Of a stretch of DNA of 13,099 nt, positions 1-8,679 are shown in pieces. Source of the stretch: Auxenochlorella pyrenoidosa (taxonomy: Eukaryota > Chlorophyta > Trebouxiophyceae > Chlorellales > Chlorellaceae); NCBI GenBank assembly GCA_001430745.1, contig KQ482038.1:85255-98353 (forward strand). The letters run 5' to 3'. The number at the start of each line of letters is the position of its first letter. Position 1 is the stretch's first letter. The notes beneath the pieces were generated by a model. It saw nothing but the letters and a program-made list of their open reading frames with translations, was not told where the DNA came from and did not search any database. The translations under genes were made by a program, and so were the position numbers.

Positions 1-3000
1 TGATCTGCCCCGTCTCGGTGTCCCAGTAGCGGATCTTCTTGTCGTAGCCGGTGGACACAAAGCGGCGGCCGTCGTTGGCAAACCAGACGTCCTTGACGCC
101 CTGCACGGGGGTTGGGGTCGGGTGAGGGTTGGGTACGGTGTGTGTATGTGTGTGTGCGCGGACAGAAAGGGCCCCCCCGCGCTCATTGCGTTTGTGCGTG
201 TGTGTGTGTGGTGGGGGTTGGGGGTGGGGGTTGGGGGGCGGAACACAGGTACAGACAGTCGACAGGCAGCAAGGGGGCGAGCCAAGAGAGAGGGGAGTTG
301 CAGCAGTCGGAGGCGCCGCTCCCGCGGGTCATCAAAGGGCTCCTGGGCGGCAGCGCCTGAGCAGGGCAGCACCGCCGCCGGGGGTTGCCTGCATGGCGCC
401 CGTGCACGGCCCCCCACACACAGGATGGGTGCAAGATTCAGGGCAGCCTCACCTTGGTGTGCCCCGTGTAGGTGCGCATGCACTTCTTGTTGCCGTGCAC
501 ATCCCAGATCTTGCAGTGCCCGTCCAGCCCCGCCGACAGCAGCAGGTGGCCAGTGCCCGGGAAGAAGCTGTGCAGCGGCGGGGGGGTGGGGTTGGGTGAG
601 GGGGGCGAGGGGGAAGGGGTTTGAGCACGGGGGGATGGAGGGGCCGCAAGGGGGAAGGGATTTGAGCACGCTGCAGGCAAAGGAAGCTCGCGCTCGAGCA
701 GGAACAGGCTGCGCGCAAGGCGCGAGCCCCCACGGGAGGCTGCAGCCGGCAGGCAAACGCAGCAGCATGGGGAAGAGGAACAGCTGCTGGCCGGCAGCTT
801 GAGAAAGCAGCAAGCCGCCTAGGTTTCGGAGTGCGTGCCCCTGCACACTCCCAAGTCCATGTTCGTTTGAAGCAAACGAAGAAAACTCCAGAACATGAAA
901 AACAGGGTTCATGAAGGCGCGGCTCCTGGCCCACCGTATGCAGTTGACGCCCTTGGTGTGCCCGCTCCAAGTGTGGATGTGGCGCTTGGGCAGGAAGCAG
1001 AGCTCGGCGTCGCGCCGGGTGTGCTCCTTGGGCGGCTCCATCCAGCTGCGGCCTGCGGGGGTGTGGGTGTGAGTGTGGGTGTGGGTGTGGGTGGGTGGGT
1101 GGGGTGGGGTGGGGTGGTGGAGCAGGTGAGAGCCAAATGGGGGGGCTCCATCCAGCTGCGGCCTGCGGGGGGAGGGGTGTGGAGGTGTGGGTGGGGTTTA
1201 GGGGGTTGGGGGAGGGATGGAAGCAGGCAAGGCAGGGAAAAGTGTGGGGGGCGGGGGGGCACAGATGGGGCGGGTCGGCCCTCAGGAGGAGGCAAGGGGT
1301 GTGTGGAGTAGGGGTTTGGGGTGGGGTTGTGCAGGCGAGGGACGTGGGCAGCCTGCCTGCCTGCCGGGGGCGGGCCCCGGGGGGAGAATGGGTGCGTGGG
1401 GAGCAAAAGCAAGGGGCAGGGCGGGGGCGGGCAGGGGAGCGAGGGAGAAAGCAGGCGGCCGGGTGGAAAGCACGGCCGGGGGTGGGCGGGCGGGGTACAA
1501 AGCAGGAGGGCGGGCCAGGGCGGAGGGGGGCTGGGCGGGGCTCACATTGGTAGCCGGCCTCCTCAGCAAGGGAGGAGGGACGCACGGGGGGAGGGACGCA
1601 GGGGGGAAGGAAAGAAAAGAAAGAAAGCGGGGCTCACCCTGGTAGTCGGCCTCCGCCTTGCCGTGGAAAGTGCTGGTGCCCGCCTCGGCCGCCGCCTCGG
1701 AGCCCTTGGGCTCCTTGCCCTCCCGCGCCGCCTTCTCCGCGTTGAACTGCAGAGGGGGAGGGGGGGGGGAGTGTGTGTGTGTGTGTGTGTGCAGGAGCCC
1801 CCCGCCGCGATGGTGTGCGAGGGGGTGGTGGGGTGGGGGCGGGGGCGGGGGCAGAGCAGCGGCAGAGGGCCTGGCGGGTTGCAGGGCCGCCACCCTGCCC
1901 ATGCACCCTGTCCATGTATACTTGCTGCTCCGCCGTGAGACCCCCCTAACCCCACGCCCACAAACGCGACCAGACGGGGGACCCCCTCCCCACCCCCAAC
2001 ACACACCCACACACACCACCCCCAATGAACACACCTTGTCCATGTACTCTTTCTGGTCCGCCGTGAGCGCCACCACCTCGGCCTGCTTCTCTGCCCACGG
2101 CTGCCGCGCGCGCAGGCTGAAGGGCTGGGCGGGGTCAAACTCCGCTGCCGCCGCCGCCTTCTTGCCGGTCTTCTGCCGCTTGGCCGCCTGCTCCGCCGCC
2201 GTCTCGGGCAGGAAGGACTCCTGCCCCGCGGCCACAAGGTCGCGGTGCCGCACCGTGCCGCCGCCGGTGGGGTCCTCTGCATATCCCTTGCTGCAGGCGG
2301 GCACCGGGGCGGGGCAGGGGGGGGGACCACTGGCGCAGTGAGCGGGCGCGCTGCAGGAGGTTTTGCCGAAGGTGCGGCGGTTCCGAGGCTGGGGCTCCCA
2401 CCTGCAGCCGGTAGCTCACCAGACACCCCCTGCAGGCCTGTGCACTGCATATTGAGCATCGCAGCGCTGTCAGGGCAGCGCAGGGCAGCCTGTTGGATAG
2501 GGCGGCGGGAGGCGGCGCGCCGGCCTCGAGGCGGGCGCCCCGCGGCTGCGCGGCAGCTGCCCGTCCCCTGCCCACCTCTGGAAGGTGTGGTACTGCTCGT
2601 CAAACGAGAAGGAGCTCAGATTGGCGTCCTCCACATGCCCCGACCGGTGGTTGCGCACGCCTGCGGGCCAAGGGGTAAGCGAGGGGGGGGAGGGGGGAGG
2701 GGGGGGGGCACGGCGCACGGCGGTCGGGCCCCTGCAGAGGCAGCTCTGCATCCCGCTGCTGCAGCCGCAAACTGGAATGGACGCCCCTGACAGCAGCACA
2801 CCCCGTGCAGAAAGCAACTGCGCGAGCATCTGCTCCATGCCAGCAGGCACAGGCTGGGCGCCTGCCCCCCGCTGCGGCTGCCTGGGCTGCACGCCTCGCG
2901 ACCTGGCGGCCCCTCATGCCCTGGCAGCCCCGGCGCGCGGCGCACCAGACAGCGCGTGCTTCTGGTTGTGGTGCAGCGGGCCCACCACCGGGGCGTGCAT

Positions 3001-3865
3001 CTGCTCCACCGGCAGGTTGAACATCACTTGCCGCGACACGGCAGCTGCGCCAGGCAGGGCGAGGGAGGAGAGGGGTTGGCCACAGATTGGCTCGCACACA
3101 GCCGGGCGGCTTGGGGGCTCAAGCACCCACAAGCCAGCTGTCTGTATGGTGGGTGCTAGTGATCAGGGGCACCGTGCTGCCTTCCTGATCTCCTGGCGGC
3201 TGCATCAGTGAGCGCGGCTCGCGGCAGGCAGCCATCGACCCCTCCCAGCGCCGACATGCTCACGCTGCAAGAACTGCGCCTGCTGCGCCGGCACCGCCTG
3301 ACCAGACACCAGCTGCAGTCCCGCCGTGTCGACCTCCGGGGCTGCAGACACAGGCACAGGCAGCAGCTTCACGGGCTGCTCCGGCTCTGCCTCATCGCCG
3401 CTGCAGGGACAGGTGCAGGAGCCAACAACGTGAGGAGCATGTGCGTCAATGTGTATGCGGCAGGGCTGCATCTGTGGCCATCAGCACATCGCGTCCGCCC
3501 CGTATGGACTTGGCGGGGCAAGCAAGCAGGCTGCAGCTGGCAATGGCACAGTGACGTGTCGTGTGGCGGCAGGCAGCGGCGGCAAAGGCGGTGGCGGCAC
3601 CGCCCTGCCCCTGCGCTGCACGGGCGCCGCTCCGATATGAGCACAACCCATCCTGTGGCTCGCAATGCAGCTGGCGGGTGCTGCAGAGTTGCAGGGAGGC
3701 CCCTGGAGGCAGCCGGCGCCTTGCACGCCCTGCCCATTCTCCCAATGCGAGATCGCGGACCTAAATCCAAGTTCGTATGCTACCGAGAGCCCGAAGGCAC
3801 TCCCAGGGCCCAACATCCTCCTTCCACTGGGCGCACCTGTCATTGTAAGCGGCCAAGAGGTCCAT
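1..3865 (-). CDS. PRP17: Pre-mRNA splicing factor PRP17/CDC40, WD40 protein (5' nine exons, 3' end off the left edge)
   Basis: Exons on the minus strand are 3865-3837, 3400-3264, 3044-2946, 2660-2576, 2290-2035, 1746-1638, 1052-935, 567-453 and 100-1. All introns are GT-AG and phases join without a break, giving 349 codons plus one base. The start is the ATG at 3865-3863; it gives [17 protein letters not shown], the acidic N-terminus typical of plant PRP17. Next come the family blocks AAPEVD (29-34), [11 protein letters not shown] (68-78), [12 protein letters not shown] (90-101), [17 protein letters not shown] (108-124), QPWAEK, and YQGRSW (237-242). Then [18 protein letters not shown] (258-275) opens the propeller. 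Two WD repeats are visible, with KIWDV at 297-301 and RYWDTETG at 340-347. Known for the family: PRP17 joins the spliceosome for the second catalytic step. Human and Arabidopsis proteins are about 570-580 residues, so roughly 230 residues, several WD blades, lie left of the window. The long introns are mostly C-rich in the sense direction (G-rich on plus). Family assignment is very secure; single splice sites are predictions. Confidence 0.93.
137..211. repeat. GT-rich microsatellite pair in PRP17 intron 8
   Basis: Two short GT tracts, about 137-157 and 193-211, lie within the intron 101-452. They are interrupted by single substitutions. They sit between the donor at 452 and the acceptor at 101-103 and read as CA/CG tracts in the transcript. 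Confidence 0.75.
609..670. repeat. Two-copy direct repeat in PRP17 intron 7
   Basis: A 21-nt G/A-rich sequence ending TTTGAGCACG occurs at 609-629 and again at 650-670 with one mismatch, 41 nt apart. Weaker similarity continues about a dozen bases to the left of each copy. Both copies lie inside the intron 568-934. Confidence 0.8.
1031..1170. repeat. Duplicated exon edge: acceptor plus first bases of PRP17 exon 7
   Basis: Positions 1031-1060 and 1141-1170 match at 29 of 30 bases. The first copy spans the true intron acceptor and the first 22 nt of exon 7, which encode GRSWMEPP. The second copy lies 110 nt into the upstream intron and carries the same acceptor sequence. Because 110 is not a multiple of three, use of the inner acceptor would shift the frame. 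Confidence 0.88.
1053..1637 (-). other. Long C-rich intron of PRP17 (intron 6) with exon-edge copy and G-run array
   Basis: This 585-nt intron separates the exon ending DYQ-G from the exon starting GC-CGC (G-R-S-W). Its donor is GTGAGC and its acceptor CCGCAG. The plus strand, which is the template for this gene, is strikingly G-rich, with runs of three to five G at 1089-1119. A near-exact copy of the acceptor and the first bases of the next exon lies inside it at 1141-1170. No gene of its own is seen; the reading frames here are products of compositional bias. Confidence 0.8.
1771..1791. repeat. (GT)10 microsatellite in PRP17 intron 5
   Basis: An uninterrupted GT tract of about ten units follows a G-run at 1752-1770. 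Read on the minus strand it forms a CA tract followed by a C-rich tract just upstream of the acceptor at 1747-1749. It is a candidate polymorphic marker. Confidence 0.9.
1907..2067. repeat. Duplicated exon edge: donor end of PRP17 exon 5
   Basis: Positions 2035-2067 encode the end of exon 5 ([11 protein letters not shown] in minus-strand reading). Positions 1907-1939 match them at 28 of 33 bases and would read [11 protein letters not shown]. The second copy lies 128 nt away inside the following intron and is also followed by a GT. The offset is not a multiple of three, so an exon extended to this point would read it out of frame. Confidence 0.8.
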
Positions 3866-5217
3866 GGCTGCTGCAAGACCGTCTATACGCTGCAATAATT
3901 CTTCAGCAGCGCGCAACTTAGTCGCAGTCGCTGAAGACACAGGTGATGTCTTGCCGCGGCTGAGAAGCCCCGTTTTTCTGGCCGTGCTGTGGCTGGACTG
4001 AAACTGTGTAAGTAGGGATCAACAGGAGAAGCTTGGAAACGTCGAGCAGCGGCCGCTGGAAATGGCGGCGCCTGTGTGGCGTCACGTGGCGTAGGCAAAG
4101 ACGGCAGCTCGTATGGAGACTTCTGATCTGAGCAGAGTGTGAGCCAAGCGCTCTGGCATAAGCAAGGGAGCATGTACTGCATTGTGTGCAAACGTTCAGC
4201 CTGCCACAGGTCTGGCAGCAACTGCTGGGCGAGTCGACAGCACCTGCTTCTCAGTCTGTGCTGCACTGGCCCTCACTGGATGCCTTGCCGTGGGCTATGT
4301 TTTGCCTTACATAGGTGATTTTCGAAACACCACGCAGTCCTCTGGCCCACCGCAGCTGTCCCCCACGTACTGGACAAATTGGTGAGGGGCACCCTGCCCG
4401 ATGGCTCATGCCATGGCCCGGCTACACAAGAAGCATCAACTTCCGCTTCCCATCCAACAGCTGCGGCTACTGCTGTCACTCGACCCATACGTGCCCCTGT
4501 AGAGGGTGCTCCTGGTGGCAAGGCAGGGAACTATGTGCAGTCAATGCCGAGCCTGCCACTGAAGGGGCTCAGCCTGCCCCGGCAGAGAAGAAACGCAGTG
4601 GGTGATCTGTTGTTGGCTCCACATCGTGGCAGTGCTGGATGCATCTGCAGAAGTGCTAGGTCGCAATTGGTAGGTCTCCTTCATCAAGATGCCGGCAGAA
4701 CCTTGCGATGCTGTTGTGTAGCACAAGTTGTGTCTGCTGGCAGCCGACTGGCTGCACAGGTGGCGGGCGGCGCCAGCACACGCGGCCGTTCAGGCGGCCG
4801 GCTAGCCATCTGCAGCTAATATTAGCAGAACGCCTTTGCCACAGCTATTCACCTTCCGCCAACTAGGCCGCTAGCAAGTTGTTGAGCGGCCGCTGGCTTC
4901 TTTCGCGCAAGCAGCGCCGGCAGCCCACATCTGGCCTGTGCATTCCTGGTGAGCACGTCTTCTGCTACCCGTCTTGTAGTTACCCTCGTCCCCGCAGCGG
5001 TATCTTGAGCAGCGCGTCCCCACCCTAGCCGAAGCAGCTTCTTACCTCTCTCCGCCATGCTCGTTACAATGGAAGCATCGACATCAGCGGCCTGCAAGCG
5101 CCTGACAGCCAGCGCTTTGGCTTGCCGCCGCCGACTCCGCCGCTGCCGCCGCCTACGTTCCGCCCTCTGCCACTTTGCAGAACCTGGAGCAAATCAGCCC
5201 AGGCATCCCTAGGCAGC
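3866..5217. promoter_or_regulatory. Divergent intergenic region between PRP17 and the tetraspan gene
   Basis: These 1,352 nt separate two genes read away from each other, so both promoters and 5' UTRs should lie here. The base composition looks visibly less GC-rich than the flanking genes. AT-rich patches occur at 3894-3900, about 30 nt before the PRP17 ATG, and at 4817-4826. A strong acceptor-like sequence, CCACTTTGCAG, ends at 5180, 37 nt before the tetraspan ATG, and suggests an intron in that gene's 5' UTR. Several reading frames of 60-150 codons are open, but none shows a recognisable family. One with a good splice donor is described among the findings. No TATA box or named element could be assigned. 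Confidence 0.5.
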
Positions 5218-7846
5218 ATGGCTCGCGGCTACAGCGGGCAGGGTAACCCCTATGGGGCCGTCTACATGCTGGGCTCTCTGCTGTCGGTGAGATTAACAAC
5301 CAAAAACTGCTGCCGCTCACTGCCGGTGGCTGCGCCACAAAACCATGCCGATCCTGCCCGCCCGCCGTGCGTGGCTTGCCTTGTGCTGCTTCACCCTGTT
5401 TTGCACGCTGCTGACCTGTCGAAGCCTCACTGGATGAAACCAGCGGCAGCAGCACTGGCCCCTGTCCATGTTTTGCTCTCTCGCCCTTGCCAAGAAGCCT
5501 GCGGGTTGCCCCCCGCCTGGCCCCCGCCCCGGCGCTGCAGGCGGGTCTGTGCATCGCCATCCTGGTCATTGTCAACCAGTACCTGTGGTGAGTGTGGACT
5601 CTATGAACCAATCATGAAAAGACTAGAAACTTGCTGAAGTTTCAATCCAAAATAGAGACTTTGATACATAGAAGAACATTGGGGTGACAACAGGCGCGCT
5701 GCAGTGCAGGCATGGCACGTCCAGGCACGCCGCGCGCACTCTCCCCGCCCCCTCCCCGCCGGGAACCCGCGCTGCCGCCCCGGGCCCCCCTGGGCAGGCC
5801 TCCCACCTGCCCAGCTGCCGCGCGGCTGCCCCTGCAGGTACGGCTCGTACTGCTACTACACAAACGGCTTCTACACATGCTACGCCTACGACCGCTGCTA
5901 CATGCAGACCTCCTCCAGCCAGAGCGAGTGAGCCTGCTGCTGCACTGCCGGCCAGAGCCGGAGCCAGAGCCTGCTGTGCTCCTGCCAGAGCCAGGGCCAG
6001 CGCCTGCTATCTTCCTGCCAGAGCCAGGGCCAGGGCCACAGCCCGCTCCGGCTGCTGTCCTGGCAGCTGTGTGCACCTGGCTCGGCTTAGTGCCGGTCGA
6101 GCTGCACCAATGCTGCCTGTGGGAGGCGGCTGGTGGGCGGCGCGAGAGCGGCAGGCTGCCTGCACAGTTGCGGGCTGCCTGCAGCTGCAGAGCGCCAGCG
6201 GCGCAGGTGGCAAAAGAGACGGCGGGGTCTCGGCGCCGGCAGTGCGCGCACAGGTTGATTGTCACCTACGCTGACGCGCCTATCGCCCCTCCCCCAACCC
6301 CCACCCCCCGCAGCCTCAACATGTGCTATTACAGCTGGGCGGCGGCGGGCCTGGGCCTGTTCTTCTCGTTCTGCGTCTTCTTCATGCAGGCACGCAGGCT
6401 GCGGCCACTGGGCGAGCGCTGCAGCTGCCGCCCAGCGGCGCCTGCGCACCTGGGCCACAGAGCTCGCCCCGGCGCGTGTGTGTGTGTGCCCGTCCGCTGC
6501 GCGCCAGCTCTGTCCCGCCCGACACCGCCAGAGCCCCGCCAATCGCTGACGCTTCCAGCGGGGTGCCGGCCTCACGCCGACCCTCCATGCTACTGTGCAC
6601 CCTTGGCCTACCCCCCCCCCCCCCCCCTCGCAGGTGTGCTCGGGGCGCAACCGCCACATCCCGGCCTGCGAGGTGCTCATCTGCATTCTGGCGGTGATCT
6701 GGTGGATCGCCGCCGCCACCACTGGTGGGTACAGTCTAATCCCAGCCTGGCCCAGTGGTTCAACTTGAACGCCCTATGGCTTGTAGGCCCGGAGGTCCTT
6801 TGGAACTGTGGGGCTGAAACCAACGGCGCGCGCAACGCTTGTGCATAGCGTTACTACCGCGGGGTCGCGCAGGCCGCTCCGGGGTCGCACCGTGTGCGCA
6901 GCGCGTGGCGCTGGGCGGCACGACCCGCCCCACGCCCTGCGCCGCTTCACGCCCTGCGCCGCCCCGCGCAGGCACCGTGTATGGCCACAACGCCGACAAC
7001 GTGCCCGTCCAGCCTGGCAACTCGAGCGCCGCCGTGGACAGCCAGGCGCTGGAGGACAAGACGGGGTACCGCACATGTGAGCTGGCCAAACGAGCGGTAC
7101 CGCCGCCCCGGCGCCGCCCCCCCCCCTGCAGCACCAATTCTTGGTGCTGGCTGCCCAAGCTGCCGCCGACGCGCGGGTCGCGGGCCTGGGCCCGCGGCAG
7201 CAGCTCGCGGGCAAAGCAACACGACGCGGCGCCGCCGCGCTCTCAGCAGCAAAAATGGGATGGCTGAACTTCTTCTTGTGAAGAAGAGCCCTCCCGCCTC
7301 CCCGCCCCTGCAGCCGTGTGGGCCATGGGCTGGGCCAACATGTCGCTGTGGGTCATCATGGCCCTGGTCTCCCTCAAGGACTGCGTCACGATGCGCAAGC
7401 AGGCGCCCCCGGCCGCTGCCTACCCCACCGGTGGGCGGGGTGTTCTTTCTCCGTTCTTTCCGGGGCACGGCTCTTGTGACAGACGGCTGCGTGGTGCCAA
7501 CGCAGGCGCTGCGGCCATGGCAGACGATTGGCGCGCCTGGCCAGGCGTTGGCGTGGCACGCCCTCCCAAGCGCTTTGGCTCTTGCCTCTGGTACGCCCGC
7601 TCCCCCAGCCCTCTCACCCCCCCCCCCCCTTCCCCCCCCCTTCCCGCAGGAGCATACGCGGCGCCTGTGTACGGGCAGCCAAACATGTACGCCGGCCCCC
7701 CCCCGGGCGGCGCCCCCCCGCCCTATTATGGCGCCCCACCCCCCGGCGGCTACCCGCCGGCAGGCTACCCCCCGGCCTCTCCCTTTGCCGGCGGCGCCCC
7801 CGCTGGGTACCCACCCGCGGGCTACCCCCCGGCACAGACCGCGTGA
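5218..7846 (+). CDS. Tetraspan membrane protein, MARVEL/synaptogyrin-like, with Tyr/Pro/Gly-rich tail (8 exons)
   Basis: Exons are 5218-5286, 5541-5587, 5838-5927, 6314-6389, 6634-6724, 6972-7076, 7314-7430 and 7650-7846. Phases join exactly and give 263 residues ending in TGA. The ATG at 5218 is the first in frame, after a likely 5' UTR acceptor at 5180. Four hydrophobic segments are visible: about 13-38, 70-93, 107-124 and 161-180. The first loop (39-69) is Tyr-rich with C44, C53 and C59. A short basic loop (SGRNRH, 97-102) links helices 2 and 3. The second loop (125-160) has the sequon NSS at 141-143 and no Cys. The tail (189-263) repeats GGYPP, AGYPP and APPPYYG. Four helices, a Cys-bearing first loop and a YPP/GYP tail recall MARVEL-domain vesicle proteins, whose tails bind partners or self-assemble. 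This is an analogy of architecture, not proven homology. Likely location is the endomembrane system or plasma membrane. Six introns are GT-AG; the intron 6390-6633 appears to start with GC. Confidence 0.82.
5951..6045. repeat. 33-bp tandem repeat in tetraspan intron 3
   Basis: Two full units at 5951-5983 and 5984-6016 and a partial, diverged third unit from 6017 begin GCCAGAGCC and carry CCTGCT in the second half. The array lies wholly within the intron 5928-6313. The unit is a multiple of three and one frame reads Pro-Glu/Pro-Gly rich, but that frame is not the one used by exon 3, where a stop follows at once. Confidence 0.82.
6390..6633 (+). other. Probable GC-AG intron in the tetraspan gene (intron 4)
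   Basis: The exon ending FCVFFMQ stops at CAG followed by GCACGC, and the next exon starts after a 17-base C run and TCGCAG at 6633. Joining at this point keeps phase 0 and gives MQVCSGRNRH, a sensible loop between helices 2 and 3. No GT nearby keeps these residues. A GT at 6375-6376 also keeps phase 0 but has a poor donor context and would delete five residues, V90 to Q94. GC donors with CAG before them are a known minor class in eukaryotes. Confidence 0.6.
6611..6627. repeat. C17 homopolymer forming a polypyrimidine tract
   Basis: Seventeen consecutive C bases precede the acceptor of intron 4 of the tetraspan gene. Other acceptors of this gene also have C-rich tracts (for example 7617-7645), but this is the longest pure run. 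It is prone to length errors in sequencing and replication. Confidence 0.9.
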
Positions 7847-8679
7847 GCTGCGCCTTGCCGCGTGAGCTGTGGGCCCCCCTGGCCCCTTCCCCTCCCCCGG
7901 TCCTGCCGCACCCGCCAGCTGTGGCCACGGTCGCGCCGCTGGAAGCTCCCAGTTGCTGTGCGTGCCGGCCCCGCTGGGGCTGCTTGCCTGCACGCGCCAG
8001 GCGTGCAAACTCCCCGGTCTTTTGCCTCCCCCACCGTCGAGCTCCTCCTCATTCCTGTGGCCAGTCCAGACCTGCTTTGCCTCGCAGCGTCATGTTAACG
8101 CGCTCATTCGCGCTCATGTGCGATCCACTGGAGCACACGGCAGCGCAGCGCACACGCATACTTGCAGCCAGAAATGAATACAGGATAATCGGCTCCGGGG
8201 GAGCAAAGGAATGGCAGGAGGGCGGGGTATCTGAGGGTGGTACACGAATGCGTCGGGCACAGAGGATAGGGGACTGGTTGCATGCGGGTGGGTACGTTGG
8301 GGCTTGTAACGCTCGGTTGAAGGGGTGTACGGGGCTGTAGCCAGACGGGAATGCAGGCGGGCTGCGCACAGAGAGGCGGAGTGCAGGCAGGAATACATCT
8401 GCAGGTACAGGAAGGGAGACGCGCGCAATTCTCGGGCTGCGCCCCGAGTGAGTGGCACAGATTCGTTGGGGCCGGTACACTTGATGTGCGTGTGCCAGGT
8501 GGGAGTAGGAAAAGCTGGGCCCGCGTCGCCCGTGGGGTTGTAGAGGGGCACAGCTGGTGTCAATAGGGGTTGGCAACGAGAGAGAGTGGGGAGGCCTCCA
8601 TCCCATCCCGTGGGTGGCGCGTGAGCGCTGCAAATCATGTTTTCTCAGGATCACAAACCTCAGCAGCAGGGACGGTGCG
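7847..8679. other. Convergent intergenic region, shared 3' UTR space
   Basis: This stretch lies between the stop of the tetraspan gene and the stop of the bromodomain gene, which are read towards each other. It should hold both 3' UTRs and their poly(A) sites. Open frames exist on both strands, the longest on minus from 8654 to 8049, but none shows recognisable domains. No RNA gene or mobile element was seen. A TGTAA motif occurs on the plus strand at 8305. Confidence 0.6.
8305..8309 (+). terminator. TGTAA polyadenylation-type signal, candidate for the tetraspan gene
   Basis: TGTAA is the established poly(A) signal of green algae. This copy lies 459 nt after the tetraspan stop and is the only one I found on the plus strand in the convergent interval. 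I found none on the minus strand between the two stops, so the bromodomain gene may use a variant signal. Position alone supports the assignment. Confidence 0.35.

Noticed and set aside
1061..1120. TG/GGGT repeats resembling telomeric DNA.
   Set aside because: The units are irregular GGGTGT and GGGT, not the TTTAGGG type of green algae, and they lie inside an intron of a conserved gene.
449..1585. A long minus-strand Pro/His-rich frame across PRP17 introns 6 and 7.
   Set aside because: It is the translation of C-rich intron DNA and reads the PRP17 exons in the wrong frame.
4182..4819. Overlapping plus-strand frames with a hydrophobic segment near 4250-4310 and an acidic/KKR end near 4600.
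   Set aside because: A splice from 4380 to a CAG near 4536 could be drawn, but no family is recognisable, composition is non-coding-like, and no frame gave a consistent multi-exon model.
5712..6848. A 378-codon plus-strand frame through the tetraspan gene.
   Set aside because: It crosses four introns with clear splice sites and reads exon 3 in the wrong frame. Only exon 4 is in its true frame.
8049..8654. A 201-codon minus-strand open frame between the convergent genes.
   Set aside because: It begins about 25 nt after the bromodomain gene's stop, has no recognisable domain, and is best explained as 3' UTR with few stops by chance.
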